Assembly (NCBI GenBank): GCA_001464195.1
Contig: LNEY01000017.1
Span: 41,710-105,709 of the forward strand
From: Burkholderiales bacterium Ga0077547
GTDB lineage: Bacteria > Pseudomonadota > Gammaproteobacteria > Burkholderiales > Burkholderiaceae_C
Direction: 5' to 3'
Length of the DNA stretch: 64,000 bases
This document shows positions 1-8,570 of the stretch, one piece after another. Numbering within the stretch: position 1 is the stretch's first letter; each line of letters begins with the position of its first letter. The notes under the pieces were generated by a model that had not been told where the DNA came from, searched no databases, and saw only the letters and a list, made by a program, of their open reading frames with translations. The translations under genes were made by a program, and so were the position numbers.

Positions 1-1
1 G

Positions 2-307
2 CGAGAACTGGCCGAAGCGGGTCACTACCCGGCGATCGATGTCGAACGCTCGATCTCGCGGGTGATGACGAGCGTGGCGCCGGTGGCGCACATCGAATCG
101 GCGCGTCGGTTCCGCCAGCTGCATTCGAAGTACCAGAAGGCGCGCGATCTCATCCAGCTCGGGGCCTACGCACCCGGACACGACGCCGAACTCGACAGCG
201 CGGTACGCCTGCACGCGCCCATGACGCAATTCCTGCAGCAAGACATGCACCAGCCCGCCCATCTCGACAGCAGCGTCGAGTGGTTGCGCGCGGTGGTGGC
301 GAGCTGA
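2..307 (+). CDS. fliI: Flagellar export ATPase FliI, C-terminal fragment
   Basis: The gene enters from the left edge already in frame and ends at TGA 305-307; about 101 residues are visible. They read RELAEAGHYPAIDVERSISR, followed by a segment beginning VMTSVAPVAHIESARRFRQL, which is the typical C-terminal helical region of FliI/YscN-type secretion ATPases. FliI is the F1-like ATPase that, with FliH and FliJ, prepares flagellar export substrates at the cytoplasmic face of the export gate. The P-loop and catalytic core lie outside the window. It is followed 29 bp later by fliJ, as expected. Family assignment is secure because of both sequence and gene order. Confidence 0.93.
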   Translation, partial: RELAEAGHYPAIDVERSISRVMTSVAPVAHIESARRFRQLHSKYQKARDLIQLGAYAPGHDAELDSAVRLHAPMTQFLQQDMHQPAHLDSSVEWLRAVVAS

Positions 308-336
308 CCTTTGCCCTCTGAACCAAGGTACCGACC

Positions 337-801
337 ATGAGCATCTTGCAACCCTTGATGAGCCTGCTGGGACAGGTCGAACGCGAGCGCGACGACCTGG
401 CCTTGGCCTGTCAACGCGCCGCGCAGGTGCAGCAGACGGCTGCCGCCCAGGCCCAGCAGCTGGTGACTTACCGGCGGGACTACGAGCAGCGCTGGGCGCA
501 TCAGTTCCGAACCGATGGGCGGATGGAGCTGGTCAACTGCTATCGCGGCTTCATGGAGCGTCTGACGCAAGCGGTGGACCAGCAGTGCGCTGTTGCCGCG
601 CAAGCCGAAGCCGAGCTCGACAATGCACGCAGGGCCCTGCGCGAAGGCGAGATGCGCGTCGCCTCGGTGCGCAAGCTGATCGAACGGCGAGTGGCCGAAG
701 CGCACACGGCCGCGCAGCGCCGCGAGCAGAAGGCGTGTGATGAGTTCGCCTCGCGTGCCGCCTGGAATCAGGCCGCTGCAGGCCTGGCAGGTGCCGTATG
801 A
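337..801 (+). CDS. fliJ: Flagellar export protein FliJ
   Basis: This is a 154-residue protein that is almost entirely charged and alanine/glutamine-rich, and so predicted to be helical coiled coil. It fits FliJ, the central stalk-like escort of the FliI ATPase ring, which typically has about 145-150 residues. The N-terminus (MSILQPLMSLLGQVERERDD) and the mid segment LVTYRRDYEQRWAHQF match the FliJ pattern. It lies between fliI and fliK and overlaps fliK by 4 bp (ATGA), which suggests translational coupling. FliJ sequences diverge strongly, so position in the operon carries much of the assignment. Confidence 0.88.
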   Translation: MSILQPLMSLLGQVERERDDLALACQRAAQVQQTAAAQAQQLVTYRRDYEQRWAHQFRTDGRMELVNCYRGFMERLTQAVDQQCAVAAQAEAELDNARRALREGEMRVASVRKLIERRVAEAHTAAQRREQKACDEFASRAAWNQAAAGLAGAV

Positions 802-2186
802 GCGCGCTCGACAGCGCCCGGGCGCTGAACGCGCTGAACCTGAAGCCCACCTCGGCCGTGGCCCAAGCCGCGTCGACGAAGCATCGGGACCCGCTGCCCG
901 ACACCAGGGACGAGACCGGCAAGGCCCGATTTGCCCGACTGCTCGACCACAGTCGCGCGGCCGCTGCGACGGCGCAACAGCCGCCGGGGCGATCAGCCCG
1001 CGAGGCGACGGACTCGGCGTCACCGCGGCGCACGGATCGGCAGGCTGACAAGGATCAGGATTCCAACACCGACACCCAGACCGAAGCCACCCCGTCCCGT
1101 GCCTCGAATGAGCGCCCCGGACCCTCCGCCAGGTCCCGCAGTGCTCGCGACGACGCCGCGAATGAGGCGCCCGATCAGGCTGCAGAGGGCTCCGTGTCGG
1201 ATGAGGTCACCGGCACCGCCCCCACGAGAGACGCGGATGGGCATCCGCTACACGCCAACGGCGGTGTCAGCGATCTGGCCGCGATGCTCGGACTGGGGAG
1301 GCCACTGGCCACGACCGTGCCACCGCCAGGGTCTGAGGCTGCCGTGGCTGCGGGCGATGTTGCGTCCGACGCCACGAGCGCGGTGGCGACGCCGCTGACC
1401 TCGCTCGACCAGGCGGGCATCGATGCGCCGGCCCACCCTGCCGCGGACGCAGAGGCCGCCGACGCACTCGCCGCCACGTCGACCGGCGAACGCGGACTGA
1501 GACTGGGCGTGGGACAAGCCCCACAGCCCCCGGTGCCTGTTGATCCGAAAGCCGTCATGGATGCCACGGCCCACTCGAATGTGCTCCCGAATGCCGCACT
1601 GGCCCACATGGCCGGGCTTGCACTTGGTGTTGGCAAGAGCGATGAGGGGCCGAAGACCCCATTCGCGCTGGATGCATTGCCGTCGGGCGCCAGCGCACCC
1701 CTCGCCGGGCACGGCGTGGCCTCCCTGGCGCGCTCCCTCGACAACCCGGCATCGGCGAGTGCCACCGTGCCCACCCCGGTGGGTGATCCCGGATTCCATG
1801 AGGACCTCGCAGCCCAGGTCAGCGTGTTCGCACGCGCCGGGCTCTCCAAGGCCGAGCTGCACCTGAACCCGGCCGAGCTGGGCCCCGTGTCGGTCCACAT
1901 CATGATGAACGGCGACCAGGCCCGGGTCGACTTCGGTGCCGATCGCGCACAGACCCGACAGGCCATCGAAGCCGGCTGGGCCGAGTTGGCCACGTCCTTG
2001 AAGGACGCCGGCTTCACCCTCAGCGGCGGCGGTGTGTCGGAGCAGGCACAGCGCCAGGCCGCCGAGCGCCAGGCGACACCACAGGGCCCTCGCAGCGGGC
2101 GTGCCGTGGCAGTTGACGACGTGCCGGCAGCCTCGATCGTTGCGGCGCGGCCGCGGGCGGGATCGGCGCTGGATCTGTACGCTTGA
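798..2186 (+). CDS. fliK: Flagellar hook-length control protein FliK
   Basis: The protein has 462 residues. The first ~320 are a low-complexity Ala/Pro/Thr/Asp-rich region, as expected of the FliK molecular ruler. From about residue 333 onwards a conserved globular domain appears (LSKAELHLNPAELGPVSVHI, then DQARVDFGADRAQTRQAIE), matching the flagellar hook-length control C-terminal domain that contacts FlhB to switch export specificity. A Gln-rich tail follows. The ATG overlaps the fliJ stop. It is the last gene before a ~600 bp gap, after which fliL starts a second transcription block. The disordered N-terminal part alone would not be diagnostic; the C-terminal domain and context are. Confidence 0.9.
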   Translation: MSALDSARALNALNLKPTSAVAQAASTKHRDPLPDTRDETGKARFARLLDHSRAAAATAQQPPGRSAREATDSASPRRTDRQADKDQDSNTDTQTEATPSRASNERPGPSARSRSARDDAANEAPDQAAEGSVSDEVTGTAPTRDADGHPLHANGGVSDLAAMLGLGRPLATTVPPPGSEAAVAAGDVASDATSAVATPLTSLDQAGIDAPAHPAADAEAADALAATSTGERGLRLGVGQAPQPPVPVDPKAVMDATAHSNVLPNAALAHMAGLALGVGKSDEGPKTPFALDALPSGASAPLAGHGVASLARSLDNPASASATVPTPVGDPGFHEDLAAQVSVFARAGLSKAELHLNPAELGPVSVHIMMNGDQARVDFGADRAQTRQAIEAGWAELATSLKDAGFTLSGGGVSEQAQRQAAERQATPQGPRSGRAVAVDDVPAASIVAARPRAGSALDLYA

Positions 2187-2251
2187 GTTTGCTTTGCTGG
2201 CAGCACGCCGTGCGTGGAACCGCGCCGGGTGTTCGCCCCGGCGGGCGAGTC

Positions 2252-2562
2252 ACTTTTTTCTGCTGGCCCAGGAAAAAGTAACCAAAAAAGAGGGCCTGAA
2301 CACCAGCCATTTGGTCACCACGCTTCGGCTACAGGTGGACTGCACAGGCTCTGGCACGAGAACCCACACCGAGGACCCGAAGGGTCGAGGCTCAGCGAGA
2401 CCGCATGTTTGAACCTGAGCGAGGTAACCGAGGCGGTAGATCGCTGAATGTTCTCGAGCCAGAGCCGTTGAAGTAGGCGGCTAGCCGGAGCGAGCCGATC
2501 AAATGGGCTGGTGTTCAGGCCCTTTGCTTTGGTGACTTTCATTTGGGCCCGCAAATGAAAGT
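2252..2562. repeat. Composite inverted repeat in the fliK-fliL gap
   Basis: The 598 bp between fliK and fliL (2187-2784) hold no convincing gene. Within it two 17 bp arms are exact reverse complements: GGGCCTGAACACCAGCC at 2292-2308 and GGCTGGTGTTCAGGCCC at 2506-2522. Each arm is flanked on its outer side by a smaller hairpin. The right one is perfect (ACTTTCATTTG at 2535-2545 against CAAATGAAAGT at 2552-2562, loop GGCCCG). The left one is imperfect (ACTTTTTTC at 2252-2260 against GGAAAAAGT at 2271-2279). The layout resembles the dispersed AAAGTNACT-type intergenic repeats of Burkholderiales. The remaining bases up to fliL presumably contain the fliL promoter, but I could not identify one confidently. 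Confidence 0.75.
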
Positions 2563-2784
2563 TACTCGGCAGCCGGGCCGAGACCCGGCGCGGTCTCACA
2601 CAGCGGCGCACTGCAACGCAAGGCAAACCCCGCCACCTGGCGTATGCAATCCCCAATTCAGCCCTCTTTCCACCCCTTATCGACGCTTCGCCCAGACGCC
2701 TCATTTTGATAATGATTTGAACGTTGGCGTGCGACCCCTCCACAGGGCGCCACCGACCTGAGACTCTCATCTGAAGGATCCGTC

Positions 2785-3420
2785 ATGGCCACTGCCGCCG
2801 CTGCCCCCGCTGTTGTCGATGCCGACGTCGTCGCGCCGAAAAAGGGCAAGAAGAAGCTGATCATCATCATTGCCGCAGCGCTGGCAGTGCTGTTGATCGG
2901 CGGTGGCGTTGCCGCTTATGTGCTCAAGCAAAAGGCTGCGGCCGCCGAGGCGGCCGCAGAAGCGGAAGACGGCGATGCATCTGCCGCCAGCGAAGAGCAC
3001 GCCGAGAAAGACGAGCCCAAGGCCCCGCCGGTGTTCGTGGCGCTGGACCCGTTTGTCGTGAACCTGGCCGACCGCGATGCAGAGCGCTTTGCACAGATCG
3101 GCGTCACCCTGCAAGTCGACGACGCCAAGTTCGCCGATGAGCTGAAGCTGTACATGCCCGCGGTGCGCAACGGCATCCTGATGGTGCTGGCGCACAAGAC
3201 GTCGGGCGAACTGCTGGAACGCTCCGGCAAGGAACGGCTCGCCGCCGAAATCATGCGCGAGTCGGTGCGACCGATGGGCATCGCCATCGACGTCGACGAG
3301 CCGTCCGCGGATCCGAGTGCCGACGTCGATGGGGACAAGCCGAAGAAGAAGAAAAAGAAGAAGCCTGCCCAGCACAACCCGATTACCAGCGTCAATTTCT
3401 CCAGCTTCATCATTCAGTGA
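2785..3420 (+). CDS. fliL: Flagellar basal body-associated protein FliL
   Basis: A 211-residue single-pass inner-membrane protein. A short Ala-rich cytoplasmic tail with a KKGKKK patch is followed by one hydrophobic segment at about residues 25-47 (starting LIIIIAAALAVLLIGGGVAA) and a periplasmic FliL domain (FVALDPFVVNLADRDAERFA, ending VNFSSFIIQ). FliL surrounds the stator units and supports torque under load. A Lys run (seven K) and an acidic SADPSADVDGD stretch are inserted shortly before the conserved C-terminal motif, making it longer than the usual ~160 residues. Purines (GAAGGA) sit 8 bp upstream of the ATG. It begins the fliLMNOPQR block and is separated from fliM by 13 bp. Confidence 0.95.
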   Translation: MATAAAAPAVVDADVVAPKKGKKKLIIIIAAALAVLLIGGGVAAYVLKQKAAAAEAAAEAEDGDASAASEEHAEKDEPKAPPVFVALDPFVVNLADRDAERFAQIGVTLQVDDAKFADELKLYMPAVRNGILMVLAHKTSGELLERSGKERLAAEIMRESVRPMGIAIDVDEPSADPSADVDGDKPKKKKKKKPAQHNPITSVNFSSFIIQ

Positions 3421-3433
3421 GCGCGCAGCCCTC

Positions 3434-4435
3434 ATGAATCAGCAGATCCTGTCGCAAGACGAAGTTGATGCGCTGTTGCAGGGCATCACCGGTGAGAGCC
3501 AGAAGCTCGAAGCCGAAGACGTGCCCAGCGGGGGCATACGCAACTACGACATCGCCAGCCAGGAGCGCATCGTCCGCGGCCGCATGCCGACGATGGAGAT
3601 CATCAGCGAGCGCTTCGCCCGCAACATCCGCATCGGCCTGTTCAACTTCATCCGCAAGAGCCCCGAGGTGTCGATCGGCGGCATCAAGGTCCAGAAGTAC
3701 AGCGCGTTCCTGCGCGAGATCGTCGTGCCGACCAACTTCAACATCGTCAGCGTCAAGCCACTGCGTGGCAGCGGGCTGATCGTCTGCGACCCGACGCTGG
3801 TGTTCGCGGTGATCGACGCCTTGTTCGGTGGCGCCGGCAAGTACCACACGCGCATCGAGGGGCGGGATTTTTCGCCAACCGAGCAACGCATCATCACGCG
3901 GCTGGTCGAGGTGATCACCACCGAGTATCAGAAAGCGTGGCAAGGCATCTACCCGCTGGAGCTCGAATACCAGCGGTCGGAGATGCAGCCGCAGTTCGCC
4001 AACATCGCAACCCCCAGCGAGATCATGGTGGCGACCTCGTTCACGCTGGAGATCGGCGACTCGACCGGCACGATCCATTTCTGCATCCCGTACTCGACGC
4101 TGGAGCCCATCCGCGACGTGCTGTATTCGACGATGCAGGGCGACAGTGCCGAGCCGGATCGTCGCTGGGTGAACCTGCTGAAGGAGCAGATCAAGGCCGC
4201 CGATGTGGAGCTGGTGGCCGAACTCGCCACCGCGCCGGCGACCGTCGAACAGCTGCTGTCGTTCAAGGTCGGTGACTTCATCGAGCTGGACCTGCAGCCG
4301 GGCATCGAGGCGAAGATTTCCGGGGTGCCGGTGCTGGAATGCCATTACGGCATCGCCAACGGGCGCTACGCGCTGAAGGTCGATCAACTGTTGTCCAGCT
4401 CGAACACGGGCTGGCTGGGAGCAAGCAATGTCTGA
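3434..4435 (+). CDS. fliM: Flagellar motor switch protein FliM
   Basis: A 333-residue C-ring component. The ATG at 3434 gives the N-terminal CheY-P docking peptide ILSQDEVDALLQGI; an upstream in-frame extension would overlap fliL and lacks FliM similarity. The middle CheC-like domain contains RMPTMEIISERFARNIR and GLIVCDPTLVFAVIDALFGG, and the C-terminal SpoA domain contains LLSFKVGDFIELDLQPG. FliM links phosphorylated CheY to rotor reversal. Its end overlaps fliN by 8 bp, a normal coupling of the two switch proteins. Length and all three domains are standard. Confidence 0.97.
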   Translation: MNQQILSQDEVDALLQGITGESQKLEAEDVPSGGIRNYDIASQERIVRGRMPTMEIISERFARNIRIGLFNFIRKSPEVSIGGIKVQKYSAFLREIVVPTNFNIVSVKPLRGSGLIVCDPTLVFAVIDALFGGAGKYHTRIEGRDFSPTEQRIITRLVEVITTEYQKAWQGIYPLELEYQRSEMQPQFANIATPSEIMVATSFTLEIGDSTGTIHFCIPYSTLEPIRDVLYSTMQGDSAEPDRRWVNLLKEQIKAADVELVAELATAPATVEQLLSFKVGDFIELDLQPGIEAKISGVPVLECHYGIANGRYALKVDQLLSSSNTGWLGASNV

Positions 4436-4895
4436 TGCAGCCGCACAAAAGCAAGCCGAAGAAGACGCGATGGCCGCCGAGTGGGCCGCCGCGCTCGCTG
4501 AAACAAAACCTGAAGCGTCCGCGGCAGCGGCCGACGACCCCTTCACGTCGGCGCTGCAGAACACCGTCGATTCGGTGGCGCCTGCCAAGTTCACCAACTT
4601 CTCCAATGACTCCGGTGCGGTGGCGGGCAACGACATCAACATGATCCTGGACATCCCGGTGCAGCTCACCGTGGAGCTGGGTCGCACCCGCATCCCGATC
4701 AAGCACATCCTGCAGCTGGCGCAGGGCTCGGTGGTCGAACTCGAGGCGATGGCCGGCGAGCCGATGGACGTGCTGGTCAACGGCTACCTGATCGCCCAGG
4801 GCGAGGTGGTGGTCGTCAACGACAAGTTCGGGATCCGGCTGACCGACATCGTCACGCCGAGCGAACGCATGCGTCGCCTGAGCCGCGGCGGCTGA
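4428..4895 (+). CDS. fliN: Flagellar motor switch protein FliN
   Basis: A 155-residue protein with a variable Ala/Glu-rich N-terminal half and a C-terminal SpoA domain of about 75 residues (IPVQLTVELGRTRIPIKHIL, then VVELEAMAGEPMDVLVNGYL and IRLTDIVTPSERMRRL). FliN forms the lower part of the C-ring and docks FliH-FliI. It starts inside the 3' end of fliM and is followed by fliO after 24 bp. Confidence 0.96.
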   Translation: MSDAAAQKQAEEDAMAAEWAAALAETKPEASAAAADDPFTSALQNTVDSVAPAKFTNFSNDSGAVAGNDINMILDIPVQLTVELGRTRIPIKHILQLAQGSVVELEAMAGEPMDVLVNGYLIAQGEVVVVNDKFGIRLTDIVTPSERMRRLSRGG

Positions 4896-4919
4896 TCCCG
4901 GACGCACACGGCCACACCG

Positions 4920-5285
4920 ATGAACACCATGCCCTGGACTTCGCTGCTGTGGTTCGCAGCCATCATCGTGATGATTCCGCTGGCCCTGTGGCTGCTCAAG
5001 CGCACGCCGCTGGGCGGCGCGGCGTCCGGTGGCGTCATGCGCAGCGTTGCGGCGCTGCCGCTGTCCACCACGCAACGCATCCTGACGGTCGAGGTGGGGC
5101 AGGGCGATCAACGCCGCTGGTTGGTGCTGGGCATCACCCCGCACAGCATCACCACGCTGCACACGATGGAGCCCACGCTGGATGCGGCGGCCAATGTCCT
5201 GCCGGCCCATTCGGTGACCGGTTCATTTGCGCAGGCGCTCGGGCGTCTGCGCGGCGCTGCCCCGGGAGCTGAACGTGCGCCCTGA
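4920..5285 (+). CDS. fliO: Flagellar biosynthetic protein FliO
   Basis: A 121-residue small membrane protein. One transmembrane helix lies near the N-terminus ([20 protein letters not shown]), followed by a cytoplasmic FliO domain ([20 protein letters not shown], then [18 protein letters not shown]). FliO is an assembly factor for the FliP ring of the export gate. The ATG at 4920 is used. Its 3' end overlaps the proposed fliP start. FliO is weakly conserved, so gene order adds weight. Confidence 0.9.
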   Translation: MNTMPWTSLLWFAAIIVMIPLALWLLKRTPLGGAASGGVMRSVAALPLSTTQRILTVEVGQGDQRRWLVLGITPHSITTLHTMEPTLDAAANVLPAHSVTGSFAQALGRLRGAAPGAERAP

Positions 5286-6063
5286 GAATTTGCAATCCAC
5301 GAGGCGCTGCCGCACCGTGTCGCGCCTGGGCGCCAGCCTGGTGCTCGCATCGCTGGCCCTGGCGAGCGGCGCAGCGCTGGCGCAGAGCACGGGCGCGAGC
5401 CTGCCGCTGGTGGTCGGGCAAGGGGCTCAGGGCACCAGCTACTCGGTGCCGATCCAGACCCTGCTGTTCTTCACCTCGTTGAGTTTTCTGCCTGCGGTGC
5501 TGCTGCTGATGACTGGCTTCACCCGCATCGTCATCGTGCTCAGCCTGATGCGCCAGGCCCTGGGCACGCAGTCTGCGCCGCCGAATCAAGTCATCGTGGG
5601 GCTGAGCCTGTTCCTGACCTTCTTCGTGATGGGGCCGACGATCGATCGTGTCTACACCGAGGCCTATGAGCCCTTCAGCACCAACCAGATCGCCTTCGAT
5701 GAAGCGCTGAAGCGAGGCGAAGTGCCGATGCGTGAATTCATGCTGAAGCAGACGCGCCAGACCGACGTGATGCTGTTCGCAAAGCTGGGCAAGATCGATC
5801 CGTCGATCAAGTCGGCCGACGTTCCGTTCAAGGTGCTGGTGCCGGCGTTCGTCACCAGTGAATTGAAGAGTGCATTCCAGATCGGCTTCCTGATCTTCGT
5901 GCCTTTCCTGGTCATCGACATCATCGTGGCCAGCGTGCTGACCAGCCTGGGCATGGTGATGCTGAGCCCGGTGCTGATCGCGCTGCCCTTCAAGCTGATG
6001 CTGTTCGTGCTGGCCGATGGCTGGAATCTCCTGCTCGGCTCGCTGGCCGCCAGCTTCGCCTGA
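5275..6063 (+). CDS. fliP: Flagellar export gate protein FliP
   Basis: A 262-residue core export-gate subunit. I chose GTG 5275 because a GGGAG ribosome-binding site ends 6 bp upstream (5264-5268) and the product starts with a basic stretch and cleavable signal ([20 protein letters not shown]). An ATG-like alternative at 5227 would lengthen it without such features. Conserved FliP segments include [36 protein letters not shown] and [20 protein letters not shown]. FliP forms the (FliP)5(FliQ)4FliR1 helical gate in the MS ring. It overlaps fliO by 11 bp and precedes fliQ by 11 bp. Confidence 0.95.
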   Translation: MRPENLQSTRRCRTVSRLGASLVLASLALASGAALAQSTGASLPLVVGQGAQGTSYSVPIQTLLFFTSLSFLPAVLLLMTGFTRIVIVLSLMRQALGTQSAPPNQVIVGLSLFLTFFVMGPTIDRVYTEAYEPFSTNQIAFDEALKRGEVPMREFMLKQTRQTDVMLFAKLGKIDPSIKSADVPFKVLVPAFVTSELKSAFQIGFLIFVPFLVIDIIVASVLTSLGMVMLSPVLIALPFKLMLFVLADGWNLLLGSLAASFA

Positions 6064-6074
6064 AAGGGGCTCCC

Positions 6075-6344
6075 ATGGATTCGCAACAGGTATTCACCTT
6101 TGGCCAACAGGCGCTGCACCTGCTGTTGATGGTGTCTGCCCCGGTGCTGCTGACGGTGCTCGGCGTGGGTCTCCTGGTCAGCGTGTTCCAGGCCGCCACG
6201 CAGATCAATGAGCCCACCTTGTCGTTCGTGCCCAAGATCCTGGCCGCCGTCGGCGTGCTGACCATCGCCGGGCCGTGGATGCTGACGACGTTGGTCGAGT
6301 ACCTGCAGCGCACGATCCAGTCGATTCCGTCGGTCGTCGGTTGA
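6075..6344 (+). CDS. fliQ: Flagellar export gate protein FliQ
   Basis: An 89-residue protein with two transmembrane hairpin helices (LLLMVSAPVLLTVLGVGLLV and ILAAVGVLTIAGPWMLTTLV), separated by the conserved QAATQINEPTLSFVPK loop typical of FliQ. It forms part of the FliPQR gate. Length is exactly family-typical and the position between fliP and fliR is canonical. Confidence 0.97.
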   Translation: MDSQQVFTFGQQALHLLLMVSAPVLLTVLGVGLLVSVFQAATQINEPTLSFVPKILAAVGVLTIAGPWMLTTLVEYLQRTIQSIPSVVG

Positions 6345-6366
6345 CCGTCATCGCGCGAGCGCTGCC

Positions 6367-7128
6367 ATGCTGACCTTCAACGAGGCGCAGGTCTGGGCGT
6401 GGGTCAGTCCGGTGCTGTGGCCTTTCCTGCGGGTGCTGGCCATGCTGGGCACGATGCCGGTGATCGGTCAGCGCAGCGTGCCGATGCGGCTGAAGGTGGC
6501 GTTGTCTTTTCTGATCGCCGTCGTCATGCAGCCCTCGCTGCCAGCCATGCCGGTGGTGGCGCTCGACTCGTCGCTGGCGCTGATGCTGGTGGTGCAGCAA
6601 ATTCTGATCGGCTTGTCGATCGCCTTCGCGGTGCGCATCGTGTTCGCGGCGGTCGAGTTCGCAGGCGAAATCGGCGGGCTGCAGATGGGCCTCAATTTCG
6701 CCGGCTTCTTCGATCCGATCACCCGCAGTCAGAGCACCGCGCTCAGCACCTTCTTCAGCGCCATGGTGAGCTGGCTGTTCATCGTCATCAACGGGCACCT
6801 GCTGCTGATCGTCGCGGTGTCGCAGAGCTTCGAGGCATTTCCGGTCGGCGACGCACCGTTCGCCTTCCTCAAGGCGGTGCGTCCCGAGCTGTGGGGTGCC
6901 GAGATCTTCAGCCTCGGGCTGTGGATCGCGTTGCCTTTGATCGCGATGCTGCTCTTCACCAACCTCGTGCTGGGCATCATCGCCCGCGTCGCTCAGCAGA
7001 TGAACATCTTCGCCATCGGCTTCCCGCTCACGATGTCGATCGGCCTGATCGGCGTGCTGCTCACGCTGCCGCTGATGCAGATGCCCTTCACGATGGCGCT
7101 GGAGCGGATGCTGGGCATGTTCCGCTGA
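6367..7128 (+). CDS. fliR: Flagellar export gate protein FliR
   Basis: A 253-residue polytopic membrane protein with FliR landmarks: PFLRVLAMLGTMPVIGQRSV near the N-terminus, EIGGLQMGLNFAGFFDP in the middle and NIFAIGFPLTMSIGLIGVLL near the C-terminus. FliR is the single-copy subunit closing the FliP/FliQ gate and contacts FlhB. It is the last plus-strand gene before the insertion of ammonium and TRAP transporter genes. Its stop is only 10 bp from the stop of the convergent amt gene, and I see no clear terminator hairpin between them. Confidence 0.96.
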   Translation: MLTFNEAQVWAWVSPVLWPFLRVLAMLGTMPVIGQRSVPMRLKVALSFLIAVVMQPSLPAMPVVALDSSLALMLVVQQILIGLSIAFAVRIVFAAVEFAGEIGGLQMGLNFAGFFDPITRSQSTALSTFFSAMVSWLFIVINGHLLLIVAVSQSFEAFPVGDAPFAFLKAVRPELWGAEIFSLGLWIALPLIAMLLFTNLVLGIIARVAQQMNIFAIGFPLTMSIGLIGVLLTLPLMQMPFTMALERMLGMFR

Positions 7129-7138
7129 ACGCGCCGAA

Positions 7139-8341
7139 TCACCAGCTGGCTTCGCGCTCCGGGGTGGCTCCGATGCGGTGGATGGAGAGGTCGGCGCCGT
7201 CGAACTCCTCTTCGGCCGAGAGCCGCAGGCCCATCACCGCCTTCACCGCGCCGTAGACCAGCAAGCCGCCCGCGAACGCCCACACCACACCCAGCGCGGT
7301 TCCCAGCAATTGCGCCGACAGGTTGACACCCCCCAGACCGCCCAGCGCGGGCAAGCCGAAGATGCCGCACGCGATGCCGCCCCAGGCGCCGCACAGGCCA
7401 TGCAGCGGCCACACACCCAGCACGTCGTCGATCTTCCAGCGGTTCTGCGTCAGCGTGAACAGCGAGACAAAGATCGCGCCCGCCACGGCGCCGGTGACCA
7501 AGGCGCCTGCCGGGTGCATGACGTCAGAGCCTGCACACACCGCCACCAGCCCGGCCAGCGGGCCGTTGTAGGCGAAGCCGGGGTCGTTGCGGCCCATCCA
7601 GGTGGCCACCAGTGTGCCGCCCACCATCGCCATCAACGAGTTCACCGCCACCAGGCCGGAGATCTTCTCGATGGTCTGCGCACTCATCACGTTGAATCCG
7701 AACCACCCCACCGTCAGCACCCAGGCCCCGAGCGCGAGGAAGGGAATGCTGGAGGGTGGGTGGGCGCTGATCGCGCCGTCCTTGCGGTAGCGGTTGCTGC
7801 GCGCACCCAGCAGCAACACCGCGGCCAGGCCGATCCAGCCCCCCACCGCATGCACGACCACGCTGCCGGCAAAGTCGTGGAACGGATGGCCGGTGGTCGC
7901 CTCGATCCATGCCTGCACGCCGAAGCGGCCGTTCCAGGTGATGCCCTCGAACACCGGATACACCAGCCCCACCAGCACCGCCGTGGCGGCCAGCTGCGGG
8001 CCGAAGCGGGCGCGTTCGGCGATGCCGCCCGACACGATGGCCGGGATCGCCGCCGCGAAGGTCAGCAGAAAGAAAAACTTCACCAGCTCGTAGCCGTTGC
8101 GCTCGGAGAGCGTCTGTGCGCTGGAGAAAAAGTCGACGCCATAGGCCACCGTGTAGCCGATGAAGAAATACGCCAGCGCGGAGACCGAAAAATCGACCAG
8201 GATCTTGACCAGCGCATTGACTTGGTTCTTCTTGCGAACCGTGCCCAGCTCCAGGAAGGCAAACCCCGCATGCATGGCAAGCACCATGATGGCGCCCAGA
8301 AGTATGAACAAGGCATCGGTGCCTTGCTTGACCTGATCCAT
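7139..8341 (-). CDS. amt: Ammonium transporter (Amt/MEP family)
   Basis: A 400-residue protein with about eleven hydrophobic segments. It shows the Amt hallmarks: FHDFAGSVVVHAVGGW, containing the conserved Asp and first pore His, and WPLHGLCGAWGGIACG, with the second pore His. The C-terminal cytoplasmic tail (LRLSAEEEFDGADLSIHRIG) resembles the part of AmtB that binds the PII protein GlnK. No glnK is adjacent; fliR is convergent downstream. ATG at 8341 is preferred over an upstream in-frame start because it places the first transmembrane helix properly. Upstream (8407-8423) is a good sigma-54 promoter, pointing to nitrogen control. Confidence 0.95.
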   Translation of the reverse strand: MDQVKQGTDALFILLGAIMVLAMHAGFAFLELGTVRKKNQVNALVKILVDFSVSALAYFFIGYTVAYGVDFFSSAQTLSERNGYELVKFFFLLTFAAAIPAIVSGGIAERARFGPQLAATAVLVGLVYPVFEGITWNGRFGVQAWIEATTGHPFHDFAGSVVVHAVGGWIGLAAVLLLGARSNRYRKDGAISAHPPSSIPFLALGAWVLTVGWFGFNVMSAQTIEKISGLVAVNSLMAMVGGTLVATWMGRNDPGFAYNGPLAGLVAVCAGSDVMHPAGALVTGAVAGAIFVSLFTLTQNRWKIDDVLGVWPLHGLCGAWGGIACGIFGLPALGGLGGVNLSAQLLGTALGVVWAFAGGLLVYGAVKAVMGLRLSAEEEFDGADLSIHRIGATPEREASW

Positions 8342-8406
8342 TGATCGCCCCTTGTCTACCGTGTCGGGGCACAACGCACCAGACTCACTCCGAGACGCAC
8401 CGGATT

Positions 8407-8423
8407 AGCAATTTAAGTGCCCA
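8407..8423 (-). promoter_or_regulatory. Sigma-54-type promoter of amt
   Basis: Reading the minus strand the site is TGGGCACTTAAATTGCT. It contains GGCAC and TTGCT with the GG and GC dinucleotides exactly 10 bp apart, matching the -24/-12 consensus TGGCAC-N5-TTGC. It lies 66 bp upstream of the amt ATG. Further upstream (8424-8520) are three GCACCA half-sites in AT-rich context (about 8425, 8484 and 8513), resembling halves of the NtrC operator GCACC-N5-GGTGC. None is a perfect palindrome, so the NtrC sites are tentative. Confidence 0.65.
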
Positions 8424-8570
8424 ATTGGTGCGGTCAATCGGCGCCAAATCAGGGAAATCCGGCGTAGCACAACACATTTTTGGTGCGATTCCGCATGGGA
8501 AACGTCCAAAAATGGTGCGCAAAGTCGACCGCCGCGCAGCGGTCGATGGGTTCAGCGGGCTGGACCGCGC

